A stretch of DNA of 64,000 nt, from NCBI RefSeq assembly GCF_018224615.1, contig NZ_JAGTUK010000002.1, forward strand, positions 62,001-126,000. The letters run 5' to 3'. Made by a program: the position numbers and the translations under genes. This DNA is from Microbacterium paraoxydans (GTDB lineage: Bacteria > Actinomycetota > Actinomycetes > Actinomycetales > Microbacteriaceae). Under the pieces are notes generated by a model. That model searched no databases and was not told the origin of the DNA. It saw only the letters and a list, made by a program, of their open reading frames with translations. Positions 1 to 9,111 of this stretch are shown here, one piece after another (within the stretch, counting starts at the first letter, position 1; each line of letters opens with the position of its first letter).

Positions 1-1341
1 AGCACGCAGAACTTCCCCCTTCCCGATGTCGGCGAGGGTCTGACCGAGGCGGAGATCGTCGCGTGGAAGGTCGCCCCGGGTGACACGGTCGCGATCAACG
101 ACGTGATCTGCGAGATCGAGACCGCGAAGTCGCTCGTGGAGCTGCCGTCGCCGCACGCGGGCGTGGTGGGCGAGCTGCTGGTGGAGGAGGGCGCGACGGT
201 CGAGGTGGGCACGCCCATCATCACCTTCGTGACCGAGGAGGCGGTGGCTGCGGCACCCGCGGCTCCCGCGGTTCCCGCGGCCGACGACGGCGGTGGTTCC
301 GTGCTGGTGGGCTACGGCTCGGGCGGCGGGGCGACGTCGCGGCGCAAGCGCCCGGCCGAGCGGCCCGTGCGGTCGTCCGTGGGGGTGATCGCGAAGCCGC
401 CGATCCGCAAGCTCGCGCGCGACCTCGGGGTCGACCTGACCGCGGTGACCCCGACGGGCGCCGACGGCGAGGTCACGCGCGACGACGTGATGAAGCACGC
501 GTCGCAGGCGAGCGTGTTCCGCAACATCGAGACGCCCGAGTGGGGAAGCGTGCGCGAGGAGACGGTGCCCGCTCCGCAGGCGGCGCCGTCCGGCCTGGCG
601 CGGGGCCTCACGGTCACGCGGCCCTCCGCGGCCGGTGACGACCGCACCGAGTCGATCCCGGTCAAGGGCGTGCGCAAGGCCACGTCGTCGGCGATGGTGC
701 AGAGCGCCTATTCGGCCCCGCACGTGACGGTGTGGAAAGAGGTCGACGCGACCCGCACGATGGAGCTGGTGAAGCGGCTCAAGGCGTCGCCCGACTACGC
801 CGACATCAAGGTCTCGCCGCTGCTGATCATGGCACGCGCGGTGATCTGGGCGGTCCGACGCACCCCGATGGTGAACGCCGCGTGGATCGACACGGAGGCG
901 GGGGCCGAGATCGCCGTGCGGCACTACGTGAACCTGGGCATCGCGGCCGCGACGCCGCGGGGCCTGCTCGTGCCGAACATCAAGGACGCGCAGGACCTCA
1001 GCATGAAGGAGCTGGCCCGCGCGCTGAACCGTCTGACGCTCACGGCACGCGAGGGCAAGACGCCCCCGGCCGATCAGCAGGGCGGCACCATCACGATCAC
1101 GAACATCGGTGTGTTCGGGATGGACGCGGGCACGCCGATCATCAACCCGGGTGAGGCGGGCATCGTGGCGATGGGCACGATCAGCCAGAAGCCGTGGGTG
1201 GTCGACGGCGAGGTGCGCCCGCGCTGGGTGACCACGGTCGCCGGGTCGTTCGATCACCGCGTGATCGACGGTGACGGCATGAGCCGCTTCGTCGCCGATG
1301 TCGCCTCGGTCCTGGAGGAGCCCGCGCTGCTGGTCGACTGA
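1..1341 (+). CDS. 2-oxo acid dehydrogenase E2 subunit (dihydrolipoyl acyltransferase), 5' end missing
   Basis: Acyltransferase core of a pyruvate or branched-chain 2-oxo acid dehydrogenase complex: it carries the acyl group on a lipoyl lysine and transfers it to CoA. The reading frame is open from base 1, and the N-terminal lipoyl domain ([14 protein letters not shown]...) starts there, so only a few codons appear to lie outside the window. Numbering from the first visible codon, the lipoyl lysine is K43 in ETAKS. A peripheral subunit-binding domain follows ([14 protein letters not shown]...VTRDDV, about 105-135), then the catalytic domain ending with the FDHRVIDGD motif that carries the active-site His and Asp. 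Upstream neighbours (E1 subunits) would lie before the window. Branched-chain versus pyruvate specificity cannot be told from this part. Confidence 0.93.
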   Translation, partial: STQNFPLPDVGEGLTEAEIVAWKVAPGDTVAINDVICEIETAKSLVELPSPHAGVVGELLVEEGATVEVGTPIITFVTEEAVAAAPAAPAVPAADDGGGSVLVGYGSGGGATSRRKRPAERPVRSSVGVIAKPPIRKLARDLGVDLTAVTPTGADGEVTRDDVMKHASQASVFRNIETPEWGSVREETVPAPQAAPSGLARGLTVTRPSAAGDDRTESIPVKGVRKATSSAMVQSAYSAPHVTVWKEVDATRTMELVKRLKASPDYADIKVSPLLIMARAVIWAVRRTPMVNAAWIDTEAGAEIAVRHYVNLGIAAATPRGLLVPNIKDAQDLSMKELARALNRLTLTAREGKTPPADQQGGTITITNIGVFGMDAGTPIINPGEAGIVAMGTISQKPWVVDGEVRPRWVTTVAGSFDHRVIDGDGMSRFVADVASVLEEPALLVD

Positions 1342-1353
1342 GCCCGGTTCGGG

Positions 1354-2907
1354 TCACTGCGGCGGTATCGACGCCGCTCCGGTGCGGCGGAGGCTGAGGA
1401 GCGCGACGCCGCCCGCGAGGACGAGCAGCACCGCCCCGAGCCACGCGGCCGCGCTGAACCCCGAGGCGAACGCGGTCGTGGCGATCGTCCGCAGGGATTC
1501 TCCGAGCGGCTGCGGAAGGTCCTGTGCCGCGCTCAGGGCGGCCGCGAGCGTCTCGCGCGCGCTGTCGTGCGCGGCGAGAGTCCCGTCGGCCTGGGAGCCC
1601 TGGGGGATACCCGCGCGGTACAGGGCGAAGCCGAGGCTGCCCAGGATCGCGATGCCGAGCGACACCCCGATCTCGGTGCTCGTCTCGCTGAGCGCCGACG
1701 CCGATCCGGCCCGTTCGGCGGGAGCGGACCCCACGACCACGTCCGTTCCGAGCGCCGTCACGGGACCGATCCCGGCATAGGCGAGACCGAAGCCGATCAG
1801 CACCACGACGGTCTGCGCCTCCGCCCCGTCGACCCTGGACACCTGGGCGAGCACGACGAACCCGACCGCGGCGACGGTGAGGGAGCCCGCCACGATCAGC
1901 ATCGGCCGGACCCGGCGGGCGAGGAGCGGAGCCCCCAGTGACGTGAGGATCAGCGCCCCCGCGGCCGGGAGCAGCAGGAGCCCGGACGCCAGGGGCGGGT
2001 GGCCGCCCACCAGCTGGAGGTGCTGGGTGAGGAAGAGGTAGATCCCGCCGACCGCGAACGTGGAGATCAGGAGAGCGATCAGCCCCGCGCGCACGGCGGG
2101 CGTCGAGAGCAGCCGCAGGTCGAGCAGCGGATCGGGCAGTCGCCGCTGACGGCGCACGAACGCGATGCCGAGGGTGACGCCGAAGATCGCGGCGAGCACC
2201 GGGATCGGGGCGGGACCGTACGCCGACAGCTCCTTGACCCCGAAGGTCACGAGAAGCATGGTCGCGATGATGAGGACGACGCTCGCCGCATCGGGTCGCC
2301 CCGCCGTCCGGTCGCGGTGTTCGGGCAGCAGCAGCGGTCCCGCGATCAGCAGGAGCAGCATCACCGGAACCCCGAGGAGGAACACCGAGCCCCACCAGAA
2401 GTGCTCGAGCAGCGCTCCGCCCACGATCGGCCCGAGAGCGATCCCGGCCGAGAACATGGTGGCCCAGATGCCGATGGCGAGGGTGCGTCGGTGTGGTTCG
2501 GGGAACATGCTGCTGATGAGCGCGAGCGTCGACGGCATGAGGGTCGCCCCTGCGATGCCCATGACCGCACGGCTCAGGATCAGTACCTCCGCGGTCGGGG
2601 AGAACGCGGCGGCGATGGACGCGATGCCGAACGCAGCTGCTCCGAGGAGGAGGAGCCGTCGGCGTCCGACCCGGTCGCCGAGGGAGCCCATCGTGATGAG
2701 GAAGCCGGCGATCATGAACCCGTAGATGTCGATGATCCAGAGCAGCTGGTTCGAGGTGGGCCGGAGGTCGTCGCTCAGCAGGGGGACGCCGAGGTGGAGG
2801 ACCGTGATGTCGAGGGAGAGCAGGAGCGTGGGGAGTGCCAGGACGGCCAGGCCCCACCACTGCTTCGCTCCCGAGCGGGTGACGGTGACGGCCGGTGACG
2901 GGTTCAT
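1354..2907 (-). CDS. MFS transporter, DHA2 (EmrB/QacA-like) drug exporter
   Basis: A 517-residue integral membrane protein of the 14-helix DHA2 branch of the major facilitator superfamily, which exports drugs or other amphipathic compounds using the proton gradient. The first helices contain LALPTLLLSLDITVLHLGVP; the loop between helices 2 and 3 has the family signature GSLGDRVGRRR, and the motif C region (GIALGPIVGGAL) follows helix 5. The length is normal. It converges on the E2 gene with a 12-nt gap and diverges from an HxlR regulator across a 118-bp intergenic region holding an inverted repeat, the usual arrangement for a locally regulated exporter. Substrate is unknown. Confidence 0.92.
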   Translation of the reverse strand: MNPSPAVTVTRSGAKQWWGLAVLALPTLLLSLDITVLHLGVPLLSDDLRPTSNQLLWIIDIYGFMIAGFLITMGSLGDRVGRRRLLLLGAAAFGIASIAAAFSPTAEVLILSRAVMGIAGATLMPSTLALISSMFPEPHRRTLAIGIWATMFSAGIALGPIVGGALLEHFWWGSVFLLGVPVMLLLLIAGPLLLPEHRDRTAGRPDAASVVLIIATMLLVTFGVKELSAYGPAPIPVLAAIFGVTLGIAFVRRQRRLPDPLLDLRLLSTPAVRAGLIALLISTFAVGGIYLFLTQHLQLVGGHPPLASGLLLLPAAGALILTSLGAPLLARRVRPMLIVAGSLTVAAVGFVVLAQVSRVDGAEAQTVVVLIGFGLAYAGIGPVTALGTDVVVGSAPAERAGSASALSETSTEIGVSLGIAILGSLGFALYRAGIPQGSQADGTLAAHDSARETLAAALSAAQDLPQPLGESLRTIATTAFASGFSAAAWLGAVLLVLAGGVALLSLRRTGAASIPPQ

Positions 2908-2982
2908 GGCGGGGCTCTTCTCTTCTCAAACGCCGGAGTGCGTCCCATACTGGGTTCGAACCGCGGAATGAGGAAGTACCCA

Positions 2983-3016
2983 CTATTTACTGCGGTACGA
3001 ACGTTTTGGTAAGTAG
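2983..3016. promoter_or_regulatory. Candidate HxlR operator between the divergent MFS and HxlR genes
   Basis: Inverted repeat CTATTTAC (2983-2990) and GTAAGTAG (3009-3016), 7 of 8 bases paired, with a further CC/GG pair outside. It lies in the shared promoter region, immediately upstream of the HxlR start at 3026. The GTAAGTA element recurs in the second HxlR/MFS intergenic region near 61345. Function as an operator is inferred from position and symmetry. Confidence 0.45.
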
Positions 3017-3025
3017 GGGACGATC

Positions 3026-3406
3026 ATGACGATGAAGACGAGAAACGGTCCGTACGTCTGCGGCATCGACGCGGCGCTCGACGTGGTGAGCGGCAAGTGG
3101 AAGGGCCTGATCCTCTGGGAACTCGAGGAGCACGGCACCCTGCGTTTCGCGCAGCTGCGCCGGTCGCTCCCGGGCGTGAGCGAGAAGATGCTCACGCAGC
3201 ACCTGCGGGAGATGGAGCAGGACGGGCTGGTGCACCGGAAAGTGTTCGCGGATGTGCCGCCCAAGGTCGAGTACTCGCTCACCGACTCGGGGATCGCGCT
3301 CAACCGCGCGCTCGAGCCGCTCGGCGACTGGGGGCGCGAGCGCATCCGGCGTGACGAGATCGTGCTCGTCGATCATGCCGACGCCCCGCGCATGCCCCGC
3401 CCCTGA
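3026..3406 (+). CDS. HxlR family winged-helix transcriptional regulator
   Basis: A 126-residue HxlR-type DNA-binding protein. Visible family features are the N-terminal conserved cysteine (C12 in YVCGIDAAL), the core DVVSGKWKGLILWEL, the recognition region LRRSLPGVSEKMLTQHLREME, and the wing motif VPPKVEYSLTDSG. In characterised members (for example Bacillus HypR) the corresponding cysteine senses thiol-reactive stress; whether that holds here is inference. A GGGGA ribosome binding site precedes the ATG. The divergent MFS exporter is the probable target. Confidence 0.92.
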   Translation: MTMKTRNGPYVCGIDAALDVVSGKWKGLILWELEEHGTLRFAQLRRSLPGVSEKMLTQHLREMEQDGLVHRKVFADVPPKVEYSLTDSGIALNRALEPLGDWGRERIRRDEIVLVDHADAPRMPRP

Positions 3407-3512
3407 ACCCGGTGCGGGTGCGCCCGCAGAATCCCCCCGCCGGTGGATGTGGGCGCCCGCGCCCGCTCCCTACGGTGGAACAAGACGGCAGGGACACGGC
3501 GGGGGAGGATCG

Positions 3513-4598
3513 ATGCGACGCAGCGAGGGGTTCGGGGATGCCGCCGCGGAGCTGGCGAGGCTGGCCGGTACGGCCGGGGCGGGGGTCGCGGCCGCCCTCC
3601 GAGACGGCGACGGCGAGTGGACGCAGCTCGGCTATCCCGTGGAGGCGGCGCAGCGGCGGTTCGAGATCGGCTCGGTGAGCAAGGCGCTCACGGGGTCGCT
3701 GTTCGGGGTGCTGATCGCGGCGGGGGAGGTCGACCCAGAGCAGCCGATCGACGAGGCACGCGACGAGAGGCTCCCGTGGCGAGGCACAGCGCCCACGCTG
3801 CTCGACCTGGCCACCCACCGCGCCGGACTGCCCAACACCCCGCGCCCGCTCGTGCGACGCGAACTCGCCACCGCGCTGGGGTTCAGCGTGAAGGATCCGT
3901 GGCGCGGCGTGAGCGACGACGACTACCGGCGACTGCTGTCCGCCAGCGCCGCCCGGGCGCGCCGTGACGGCCGGTTCCGTTACTCCAGCATGGGCGTCGG
4001 GCTCTTGGGCGACGCGCTCGCCGCGGTGACCGGGGTGCCGTTCGCCGAGCTGATGCGCGAGCGGCTGCTGGGTCCGCTCGGCATGACCAGGACCGGACTC
4101 GACCGCCCCACCGCGGGTCCGGACGTGGTGGAGCGCCCCACGAACGGCAAGGGCGTCGCGCTGCCCTACCTGCAGGACGCGATGCCGGCCGCGGGCATGT
4201 ACGCCTCCACGCTCGACGACCTGCAGCGGCTGGCGGACGCGCTCCTCGGCCCGGCGCCCGCGGAGGTCGCCGAGGGGCTGCGCCTGGCGGTCACCCCGCA
4301 CCACCGGATCAAGGACGACCTGCAGCTGGGGCTCTGCTGGTTCCTGGTGGGCCCGGGATCCGCGCCCGTGATCGAGCACACCGGGGGCACCTGGGGGTCG
4401 CAGGCGCAGTTCACGGTGCAGCCGAGCACCGGCCGTGCCGTCGTCGCGCTCACGGCCACCCCTCGCCGCATCGACTCCTTCGCCGCCCGCTACCTGGCCG
4501 CCGGGGCACCCGCGGTCGAGTCGCGGGCGCACGGGACCGCTGAGGCGCACACCCCCGAGCCGCCGGATGCGACGGCGGCGTCACCCCGCACCCCGTGA
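3513..4598 (+). CDS. Serine hydrolase, beta-lactamase/penicillin-binding protein fold
   Basis: A 361-residue member of the beta-lactamase class C / D-alanyl carboxypeptidase superfamily (Pfam Beta-lactamase). The catalytic SxxK tetrad is S54-V-S-K57, the second motif (Tyr-x-x) is Y157-S-S, and the third is HTGGT near the C-terminal part. No signal peptide or lipobox is seen, so it may be cytoplasmic, as many esterase-like members are. The frame stays open upstream, but the ATG at 3513 is preceded by GGGGGAGGATCG and begins the conserved region, so it was chosen over earlier starts. It converges on the ROK gene. The true substrate (ester, peptide or beta-lactam) cannot be told. Confidence 0.85.
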   Translation: MRRSEGFGDAAAELARLAGTAGAGVAAALRDGDGEWTQLGYPVEAAQRRFEIGSVSKALTGSLFGVLIAAGEVDPEQPIDEARDERLPWRGTAPTLLDLATHRAGLPNTPRPLVRRELATALGFSVKDPWRGVSDDDYRRLLSASAARARRDGRFRYSSMGVGLLGDALAAVTGVPFAELMRERLLGPLGMTRTGLDRPTAGPDVVERPTNGKGVALPYLQDAMPAAGMYASTLDDLQRLADALLGPAPAEVAEGLRLAVTPHHRIKDDLQLGLCWFLVGPGSAPVIEHTGGTWGSQAQFTVQPSTGRAVVALTATPRRIDSFAARYLAAGAPAVESRAHGTAEAHTPEPPDATAASPRTP

Positions 4599-4614
4599 CC
4601 CGGGCTGTCGCGCG

Positions 4615-5835
4615 CTAGGCGGTCGTGCGCAGGCGGCGCTCGGCGAGCAGCGGCACCGCGCGCTCCCTCGCCGCACGGCGGGCCGTGGCGACCGCGCCGA
4701 CCGACACGACCTCAGCGCCGAGCGACGACGCGAGGATCTCGGGGGCCGGCAGGTGCAGTTCCGCGGGGAGGATGCGGCGGGCGGCCGCGAGCACGGGCTC
4801 CACGCTCTCGGCCACGGCACCGCACACGATCACGCGCGCCGGGTCGTACATGCTGCCGAGCACGCCGACCACGCGGGCGACCGTGGCCCCCACGCGCTCG
4901 GCGACCCGCACGGCGTCGGCGTCGCCCGAGGCGGCGAGGGTGAGCACGAGCCGGGGTTCCACGGGGCCCTCCGCCACGAGCCGTCCGAGCGGGCTGTCGG
5001 CGGGGGCCTCTCCCGACTCGACAGCGGCGCGCGCCTGGTCCTGCAGCGCGTACCGGAGGCCGAACGCCGAGCCGACCCCGACGATGTGGTCGAACACCAC
5101 ACCTTCGCCCACGCCGCCGTGGGCGCCGTGCAGCACATGGCCGTCCACCACGACCCCGCCGCCGAAGCGCTCGCTGGCCAGGAGCGCCACGTAGTCGCGG
5201 CAGCCCTGCGCGGCGCCGAGCGTCCCCTCGGCGATCGCGGCGAGCTGCGCGTCGTTCTTCACCTCGACCACGGGGGCCCAGTCGTGCAGGACCGCGGCGA
5301 GGCCGGGGTTGGTGCGCTCCCAGAACCCTTCGGGGTGGGGCGGCGAGATGCCGTCGCGGTCGACCGGCGCTGCGACGCCGACGCACACCGCGAGCACGTG
5401 ATCCGCGTCGACGCCCGCTTCGTCCAGGGCGGCGCGCATCCGCTCGACGATGGTGGCGCGACGGGCCTTGGCGCTCTGCGTCGGGTCGAGCTCGGCGCGG
5501 TGGTGCACGAGCGTGCGGTCGAGCGGATCCGCGACCGTGACGGCGAGGTGCGTGTCGCCGGCGTCGACGCCGATGACCACGCCGAGGTCGGGGGAGAGGG
5601 TGAAGCGTCGGGCGGGGCGGCCGGCGCGGTAGTCGCCCGTGGCCCGGGCGTTGGGCAGTTCCCGCAGCACCTCGGCGCCCACGAGGGTGTCGATCGCATC
5701 GATCGCGGTCGAGCGGGTGAGGGAGGTGCCGGCCATGGCTTCGGTCGCGGTGAACTCCCCGGCGGTCCAGGCGAAGTCGAGCACGGCGCCGACGCTCGCG
5801 CGCCCGGTGCCCAGCCCCGTCGAGACCTCCGCCAC
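4615..5835 (-). CDS. ROK family transcriptional repressor of the adjacent alpha-glucoside operon
   Basis: A 406-residue NagC/XylR-like ROK protein: an N-terminal winged helix (FTATEAMAGTSLTRSTAIDAI) followed by the ASKHA fold with IGVDAGDTHLAVTVADP as the first phosphate-binding-like loop and NDAQLAAIAEGTLGAA further on. The cysteine-rich zinc motif and convincing kinase residues of ROK sugar kinases are not apparent, so it should be a regulator rather than a kinase. It is transcribed divergently from the sugar ABC operon, with a 9-bp-arm palindrome between them. Release from DNA by a sugar from the transported alpha-glucoside is the expected mechanism by analogy. Confidence 0.9.
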   Translation of the reverse strand: MAEVSTGLGTGRASVGAVLDFAWTAGEFTATEAMAGTSLTRSTAIDAIDTLVGAEVLRELPNARATGDYRAGRPARRFTLSPDLGVVIGVDAGDTHLAVTVADPLDRTLVHHRAELDPTQSAKARRATIVERMRAALDEAGVDADHVLAVCVGVAAPVDRDGISPPHPEGFWERTNPGLAAVLHDWAPVVEVKNDAQLAAIAEGTLGAAQGCRDYVALLASERFGGGVVVDGHVLHGAHGGVGEGVVFDHIVGVGSAFGLRYALQDQARAAVESGEAPADSPLGRLVAEGPVEPRLVLTLAASGDADAVRVAERVGATVARVVGVLGSMYDPARVIVCGAVAESVEPVLAAARRILPAELHLPAPEILASSLGAEVVSVGAVATARRAARERAVPLLAERRLRTTA

Positions 5836-5880
5836 TCCCCTTGACCTTTCTGTCGCCCAGATGAGACAGTACCTCCTGAC

Positions 5881-5909
5881 GGACTAAATTCGCTCACTAG
5901 ATTTAGTCC
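5881..5909. promoter_or_regulatory. ROK operator and promoter of the alpha-glucoside operon
   Basis: Perfect inverted repeat GGACTAAAT (5881-5889), 11-nt spacer, ATTTAGTCC (5901-5909). The A/T-rich arms stand out in this GC-rich sequence and resemble known ROK operators. A possible -10 box TAGATT (5898-5903) overlaps the right arm, so binding would block transcription of the operon starting at GTG 5936, which has an AAGGGA ribosome binding site. Confidence 0.7.
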
Positions 5910-5935
5910 CGCGATCTACCGACGAAGGGACAACG

Positions 5936-7261
5936 GTGTCTGCACGACGAACACGCCCGCTGCGCTGGGTCGCCGGAGCGCTCGGCCTTGCCATCGCGGG
6001 TGCCGCGCTCACGAGCTGCGCGGCAGGGGACGGGCCGGAGACCATCCGGTTCACCTTCAGCAAGCGCGAGGCCATCCCGTTCATGACCGATCTGGTCGCC
6101 GAGTACAACGCCTCCCAGGACGACGTGCGGGTCGAGATCGACACCTCGGGCGTCGACGTCGTCTCGGCGAGCTTCGTCCGCGGCAACCCGCCCGACATCA
6201 TGCTCGCCAACTACAACTACGAGGTCGCCCGCTTCGTGCAGCGCTGCGCGCTCACCGACCTCTCCGACACCGAGGCTGCCGCGGGCATCCGCGACGATCT
6301 GCAGCCGCTCATGGACCAGTACGGGTCGTGCTCGGGCCGCACGAGCGCGCTGCCGTACTCGGTCATGGCCGCGTCGGTCATCTACAACACGCAGATCTTC
6401 GAGGAACAGGGACTCGAGGTCCCGCAGACGTGGGACGAGCTCATCGCCGTGTGCGACCAGCTCCGCGAAGCCGGCATCGACCCGTTCTACGGCACCTTCA
6501 AGGACGACTGGACCGTGGCGCAGGGCTGGTACGACTACGCGGTCGGAGGATCGCTCGACGTGCTCGACTTCTTCGACGCACTGGCAGCCGAGGGCACCGA
6601 CGTCGGTCCCGACTCCGAGGTCTCGTTCGAGAAGGACTTCGCCGAGCCGATGGACCGGATGATGCAGCTCGCCGACGACTACACCAACGAGGACGCCCCG
6701 AGCCGCGGCTACGGCGACGGCAACCTCGCCTTCGCCAAGGGCGAGGCGGCCATGTACCTCCAGGGGCCGTGGGCCTTCAGCGAGATCGCGAAGACCGACC
6801 CCGACCTGCCGCTCGGCACCTTCCCGCTGCCCATGACCGACGACCCGGACGACCTCGCGGTGCGCGTCAACATGGACCTCGCCGCGATGATCCCGGTCGA
6901 GTCGCGGCACCAGGAGGCCGCCCGCGACTTCCTGGAGTACCTGTACCTGCCGGAGAACATCGAGGCCTACAACGCCTCGCAGCTCGGCTTCACGCCCACG
7001 ACCGACGCGGCCCCGCCCGACGACCCGCGCATCGAGGGCATGATCCCCTACTACGACGAAGGCAAGATCTACCAGGGGCCGTCCGTGCTCGTGCCCAAGA
7101 CGCTCCCGATCTTCAACTACGCGCAGGCCATGGTGCTGGGCGCCTCGCCGTCGTCCATCCTCCGCACGATGGACGCCGACTGGGCCCGCATCGCCTTCCG
7201 CGCCCCCCTCCCCACCTCGGAGGATTCCGCCTCGGCCGAGACAGAGGAGTCCGCGCCATGA
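5936..7261 (+). CDS. CUT1 ABC importer, sugar-binding lipoprotein
   Basis: A 441-residue extracellular solute-binding protein (family 1) for carbohydrate uptake. The GTG start at 5936 is followed by a twin-arginine-like n-region, a hydrophobic stretch and the lipobox ALTSC, giving an N-terminal acylated cysteine at about residue 23. The mature part has the family pattern VAEYNASQDDVRVEID, GNPPDIMLANYN, QIFEEQGLEVPQTWDELI and GEAAMYLQGPW. It is first in an operon with two permeases and a GH13 glucosidase, so an alpha-linked di- or oligosaccharide is the probable ligand. The operon has no ATPase gene; a shared MsiK/UgpC-type ATPase elsewhere would be needed. Confidence 0.93.
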   Translation: MSARRTRPLRWVAGALGLAIAGAALTSCAAGDGPETIRFTFSKREAIPFMTDLVAEYNASQDDVRVEIDTSGVDVVSASFVRGNPPDIMLANYNYEVARFVQRCALTDLSDTEAAAGIRDDLQPLMDQYGSCSGRTSALPYSVMAASVIYNTQIFEEQGLEVPQTWDELIAVCDQLREAGIDPFYGTFKDDWTVAQGWYDYAVGGSLDVLDFFDALAAEGTDVGPDSEVSFEKDFAEPMDRMMQLADDYTNEDAPSRGYGDGNLAFAKGEAAMYLQGPWAFSEIAKTDPDLPLGTFPLPMTDDPDDLAVRVNMDLAAMIPVESRHQEAARDFLEYLYLPENIEAYNASQLGFTPTTDAAPPDDPRIEGMIPYYDEGKIYQGPSVLVPKTLPIFNYAQAMVLGASPSSILRTMDADWARIAFRAPLPTSEDSASAETEESAP

Positions 7262-8196
7262 CCACCACCGCCGCCCCCGAGACGGGCGCCAGCACCACCG
7301 CGATCGTGACGGGAGGGGAGCGCAAGCTCCGCCGTCACACCCGCCGCGTCGAACCCATCTACTACCTGTTCCTGCTGCCGACGCTCGTGATCTTCACGCT
7401 CGCGATCACCGTGCCCGGCGTGATCGGCATCTTCTTCAGCTTCACCGACTCGATCGGCATCGGCGAGTGGAGCTTCAACGGCCTCACGAACTACATCGCC
7501 CTGTTCAGCGATCCCGCCATCCTGCAGAGCTATCTGTTCACGTTCGGCTTCTCGATCGCGACCGTGATCGTGGTGAACGTAATCGCGTTCCTGCTCGCGG
7601 TGGGGCTCACCTCCCGCATCCGCTTCAAGACGGGGCTGCGGACGATCTTCGTGATCCCGATGGTGATCTCGGGCATCATCATCGCGTACGTCTTCAACTT
7701 CCTGTTCTCCAACTCGCTGCCCGCGGCGGGCGCCGCCACCGGCATCCCGTGGCTGGAGACCAGCCTGCTCGCGAACCCCGACCTCGCCTGGGTCGCGATC
7801 GTGATCGTCACCGCGTGGCAGGCCGTGCCCGGCACCCTGCTCATCTACATCGCGGGACTGCTGTCGGTGCCGGGGGAGGTGTACGAGGCGGCGAGCATCG
7901 ACGGGGCGAGCCGCACGCAGCAGCTCACCCGCATCACGATCCCGCTCGTGGCGGGGTACGTCGTGATCAACGTGATCCTCGGCTTCAAGGGCTTCCTCAA
8001 CGCCTACGACATCATCGTCGGCCTCACCAACGGCGGTCCGGGCACCGCGACCCGCAGCGTCGCCATGACGATCATCGCGGGCTTCAACGGCGGCGACTAC
8101 GCCTACCAGATGGCCAACGCCACCATCTTCTTCATCGTGGCCGTGCTCATCTCCCTCCTCCAGCTCTCGCTCACCCGCGGAAGGAACACCTTCTGA
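7258..8196 (+). CDS. CUT1 ABC importer, permease 1 (MalF/UgpA type)
   Basis: A 312-residue membrane protein with six predicted helices, starting with a hydrophobic segment after about 30 cytoplasmic residues (YYLFLLPTLVIFTLAITVPG). The EAA loop that contacts the ATPase is visible as EVYEAASIDGASRTQQLTRITIPL. The ATG at 7258 overlaps the stop of the binding-protein gene (ATGA), showing translational coupling. The frame extends further upstream inside the binding-protein gene but that part is not membrane-protein-like. It forms the translocation pore with the next gene. Confidence 0.93.
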   Translation: MTTTAAPETGASTTAIVTGGERKLRRHTRRVEPIYYLFLLPTLVIFTLAITVPGVIGIFFSFTDSIGIGEWSFNGLTNYIALFSDPAILQSYLFTFGFSIATVIVVNVIAFLLAVGLTSRIRFKTGLRTIFVIPMVISGIIIAYVFNFLFSNSLPAAGAATGIPWLETSLLANPDLAWVAIVIVTAWQAVPGTLLIYIAGLLSVPGEVYEAASIDGASRTQQLTRITIPLVAGYVVINVILGFKGFLNAYDIIVGLTNGGPGTATRSVAMTIIAGFNGGDYAYQMANATIFFIVAVLISLLQLSLTRGRNTF

Positions 8197-9074
8197 TGAC
8201 CACGCAGACCCTCACCACCGTCCCCGCCGACGGCCGGAAGAAGCGGGAGAGGATGGAGCGCGTCAACTGGCCGGGCACCATCATCCTGATCCTGTGCACC
8301 GCGACCGTCCTGATCCCGCTGTACGTCACGATCTCGATGGCGTTCAAGACCACCGGTCAGGCGGTCGACGGCAACGCGTTCTCGCTGCCGGCGCCATTCA
8401 GCATCGACGGCTTCGTGCAGGCGTGGAACCTCACCAAGTTCCCCGTCGGTGCCGCGATCTCCCTGCTCGTCACGGCGGGGACGGTCGCCGCGACGATCGT
8501 GCTCGCGGCTTTCGCGTCGTATGCGATCGTGCGCAACTGGGACCGCCGGCTGTTCCGGTACTCCTTCTTCTACCTGCTCGCGGCGATGTTCATCCCGTTC
8601 CCGGTCGTGGCGCTGCCGCAGATCCAGCTCACCGGACGCGTCGGGCTCGACAACCCGTTCGGCGTGATCATCCTGGCCACGATGTTCCAGCTCAGCTTCA
8701 GCGTGCTGCTGTTCACCGCATTCCTGCGGTCGATCCCGATCGAGCTGGAGGAGAGCGCCCGCATCGACGGGGCGACCACATGGCAGACGTTCTGGCGGCT
8801 GATCTTCCCGCTGCTCGCCCCCATGAGCGCCACGGTCGGGATCTTCGCGTTCCTGTACGCCTGGAACGACTTCATGATGCCGTCGCTCATCATCTCCGAC
8901 CCGGCGCTGCAGACGCTGCCGGTGCGGCAGAACCTGTTCCAGAACCAGTTCAGCAACAACTACAACGTCGCCTTCGCCTCCTACCTGATGGCGATGGCGC
9001 CCGCGATCGTCGCCTATCTCTTCACTCAGCGCTGGGTGATGGAGGGCGTGACGCAGGGCGCCGTCAAGGGCTGA
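8196..9074 (+). CDS. CUT1 ABC importer, permease 2 (MalG type)
   Basis: A 292-residue permease with the N-terminal helix WPGTIILILCTATVLIPLYVTISMAFKTT typical of MalG-like proteins (positions about 27-55) and the EAA loop ELEESARIDGATTWQTFWRL. The ATG at 8196 overlaps the previous stop as TGATG. Together with the upstream permease it forms the membrane channel; energy must come from an ATPase encoded elsewhere. The next gene, a glucosidase, begins 37 nt later, after a GCAAGGAG ribosome binding site. Confidence 0.92.
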   Translation: MTTQTLTTVPADGRKKRERMERVNWPGTIILILCTATVLIPLYVTISMAFKTTGQAVDGNAFSLPAPFSIDGFVQAWNLTKFPVGAAISLLVTAGTVAATIVLAAFASYAIVRNWDRRLFRYSFFYLLAAMFIPFPVVALPQIQLTGRVGLDNPFGVIILATMFQLSFSVLLFTAFLRSIPIELEESARIDGATTWQTFWRLIFPLLAPMSATVGIFAFLYAWNDFMMPSLIISDPALQTLPVRQNLFQNQFSNNYNVAFASYLMAMAPAIVAYLFTQRWVMEGVTQGAVKG

Positions 9075-9111
9075 CCCGACCACCGCAAGAAAGCAAGGAG
9101 TTCCACCCCTC

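Noticed and set aside
1181..2983. 600-codon minus-strand frame overlapping the first MFS gene
   Set aside because: Arg/Pro-rich shadow frame; the MFS frame in the same region has clear membrane helices and family motifs.
3252..3512. Upstream extension of the serine hydrolase into the HxlR gene
   Set aside because: The extension overlaps the regulator gene out of frame and has no protein-like features; a strong ribosome binding site precedes ATG 3513.
4615..5835. ROK protein as a sugar kinase
   Set aside because: An N-terminal DNA-binding domain is present, the zinc-binding cysteine motif of ROK kinases is absent, and it lies divergent from a palindrome.
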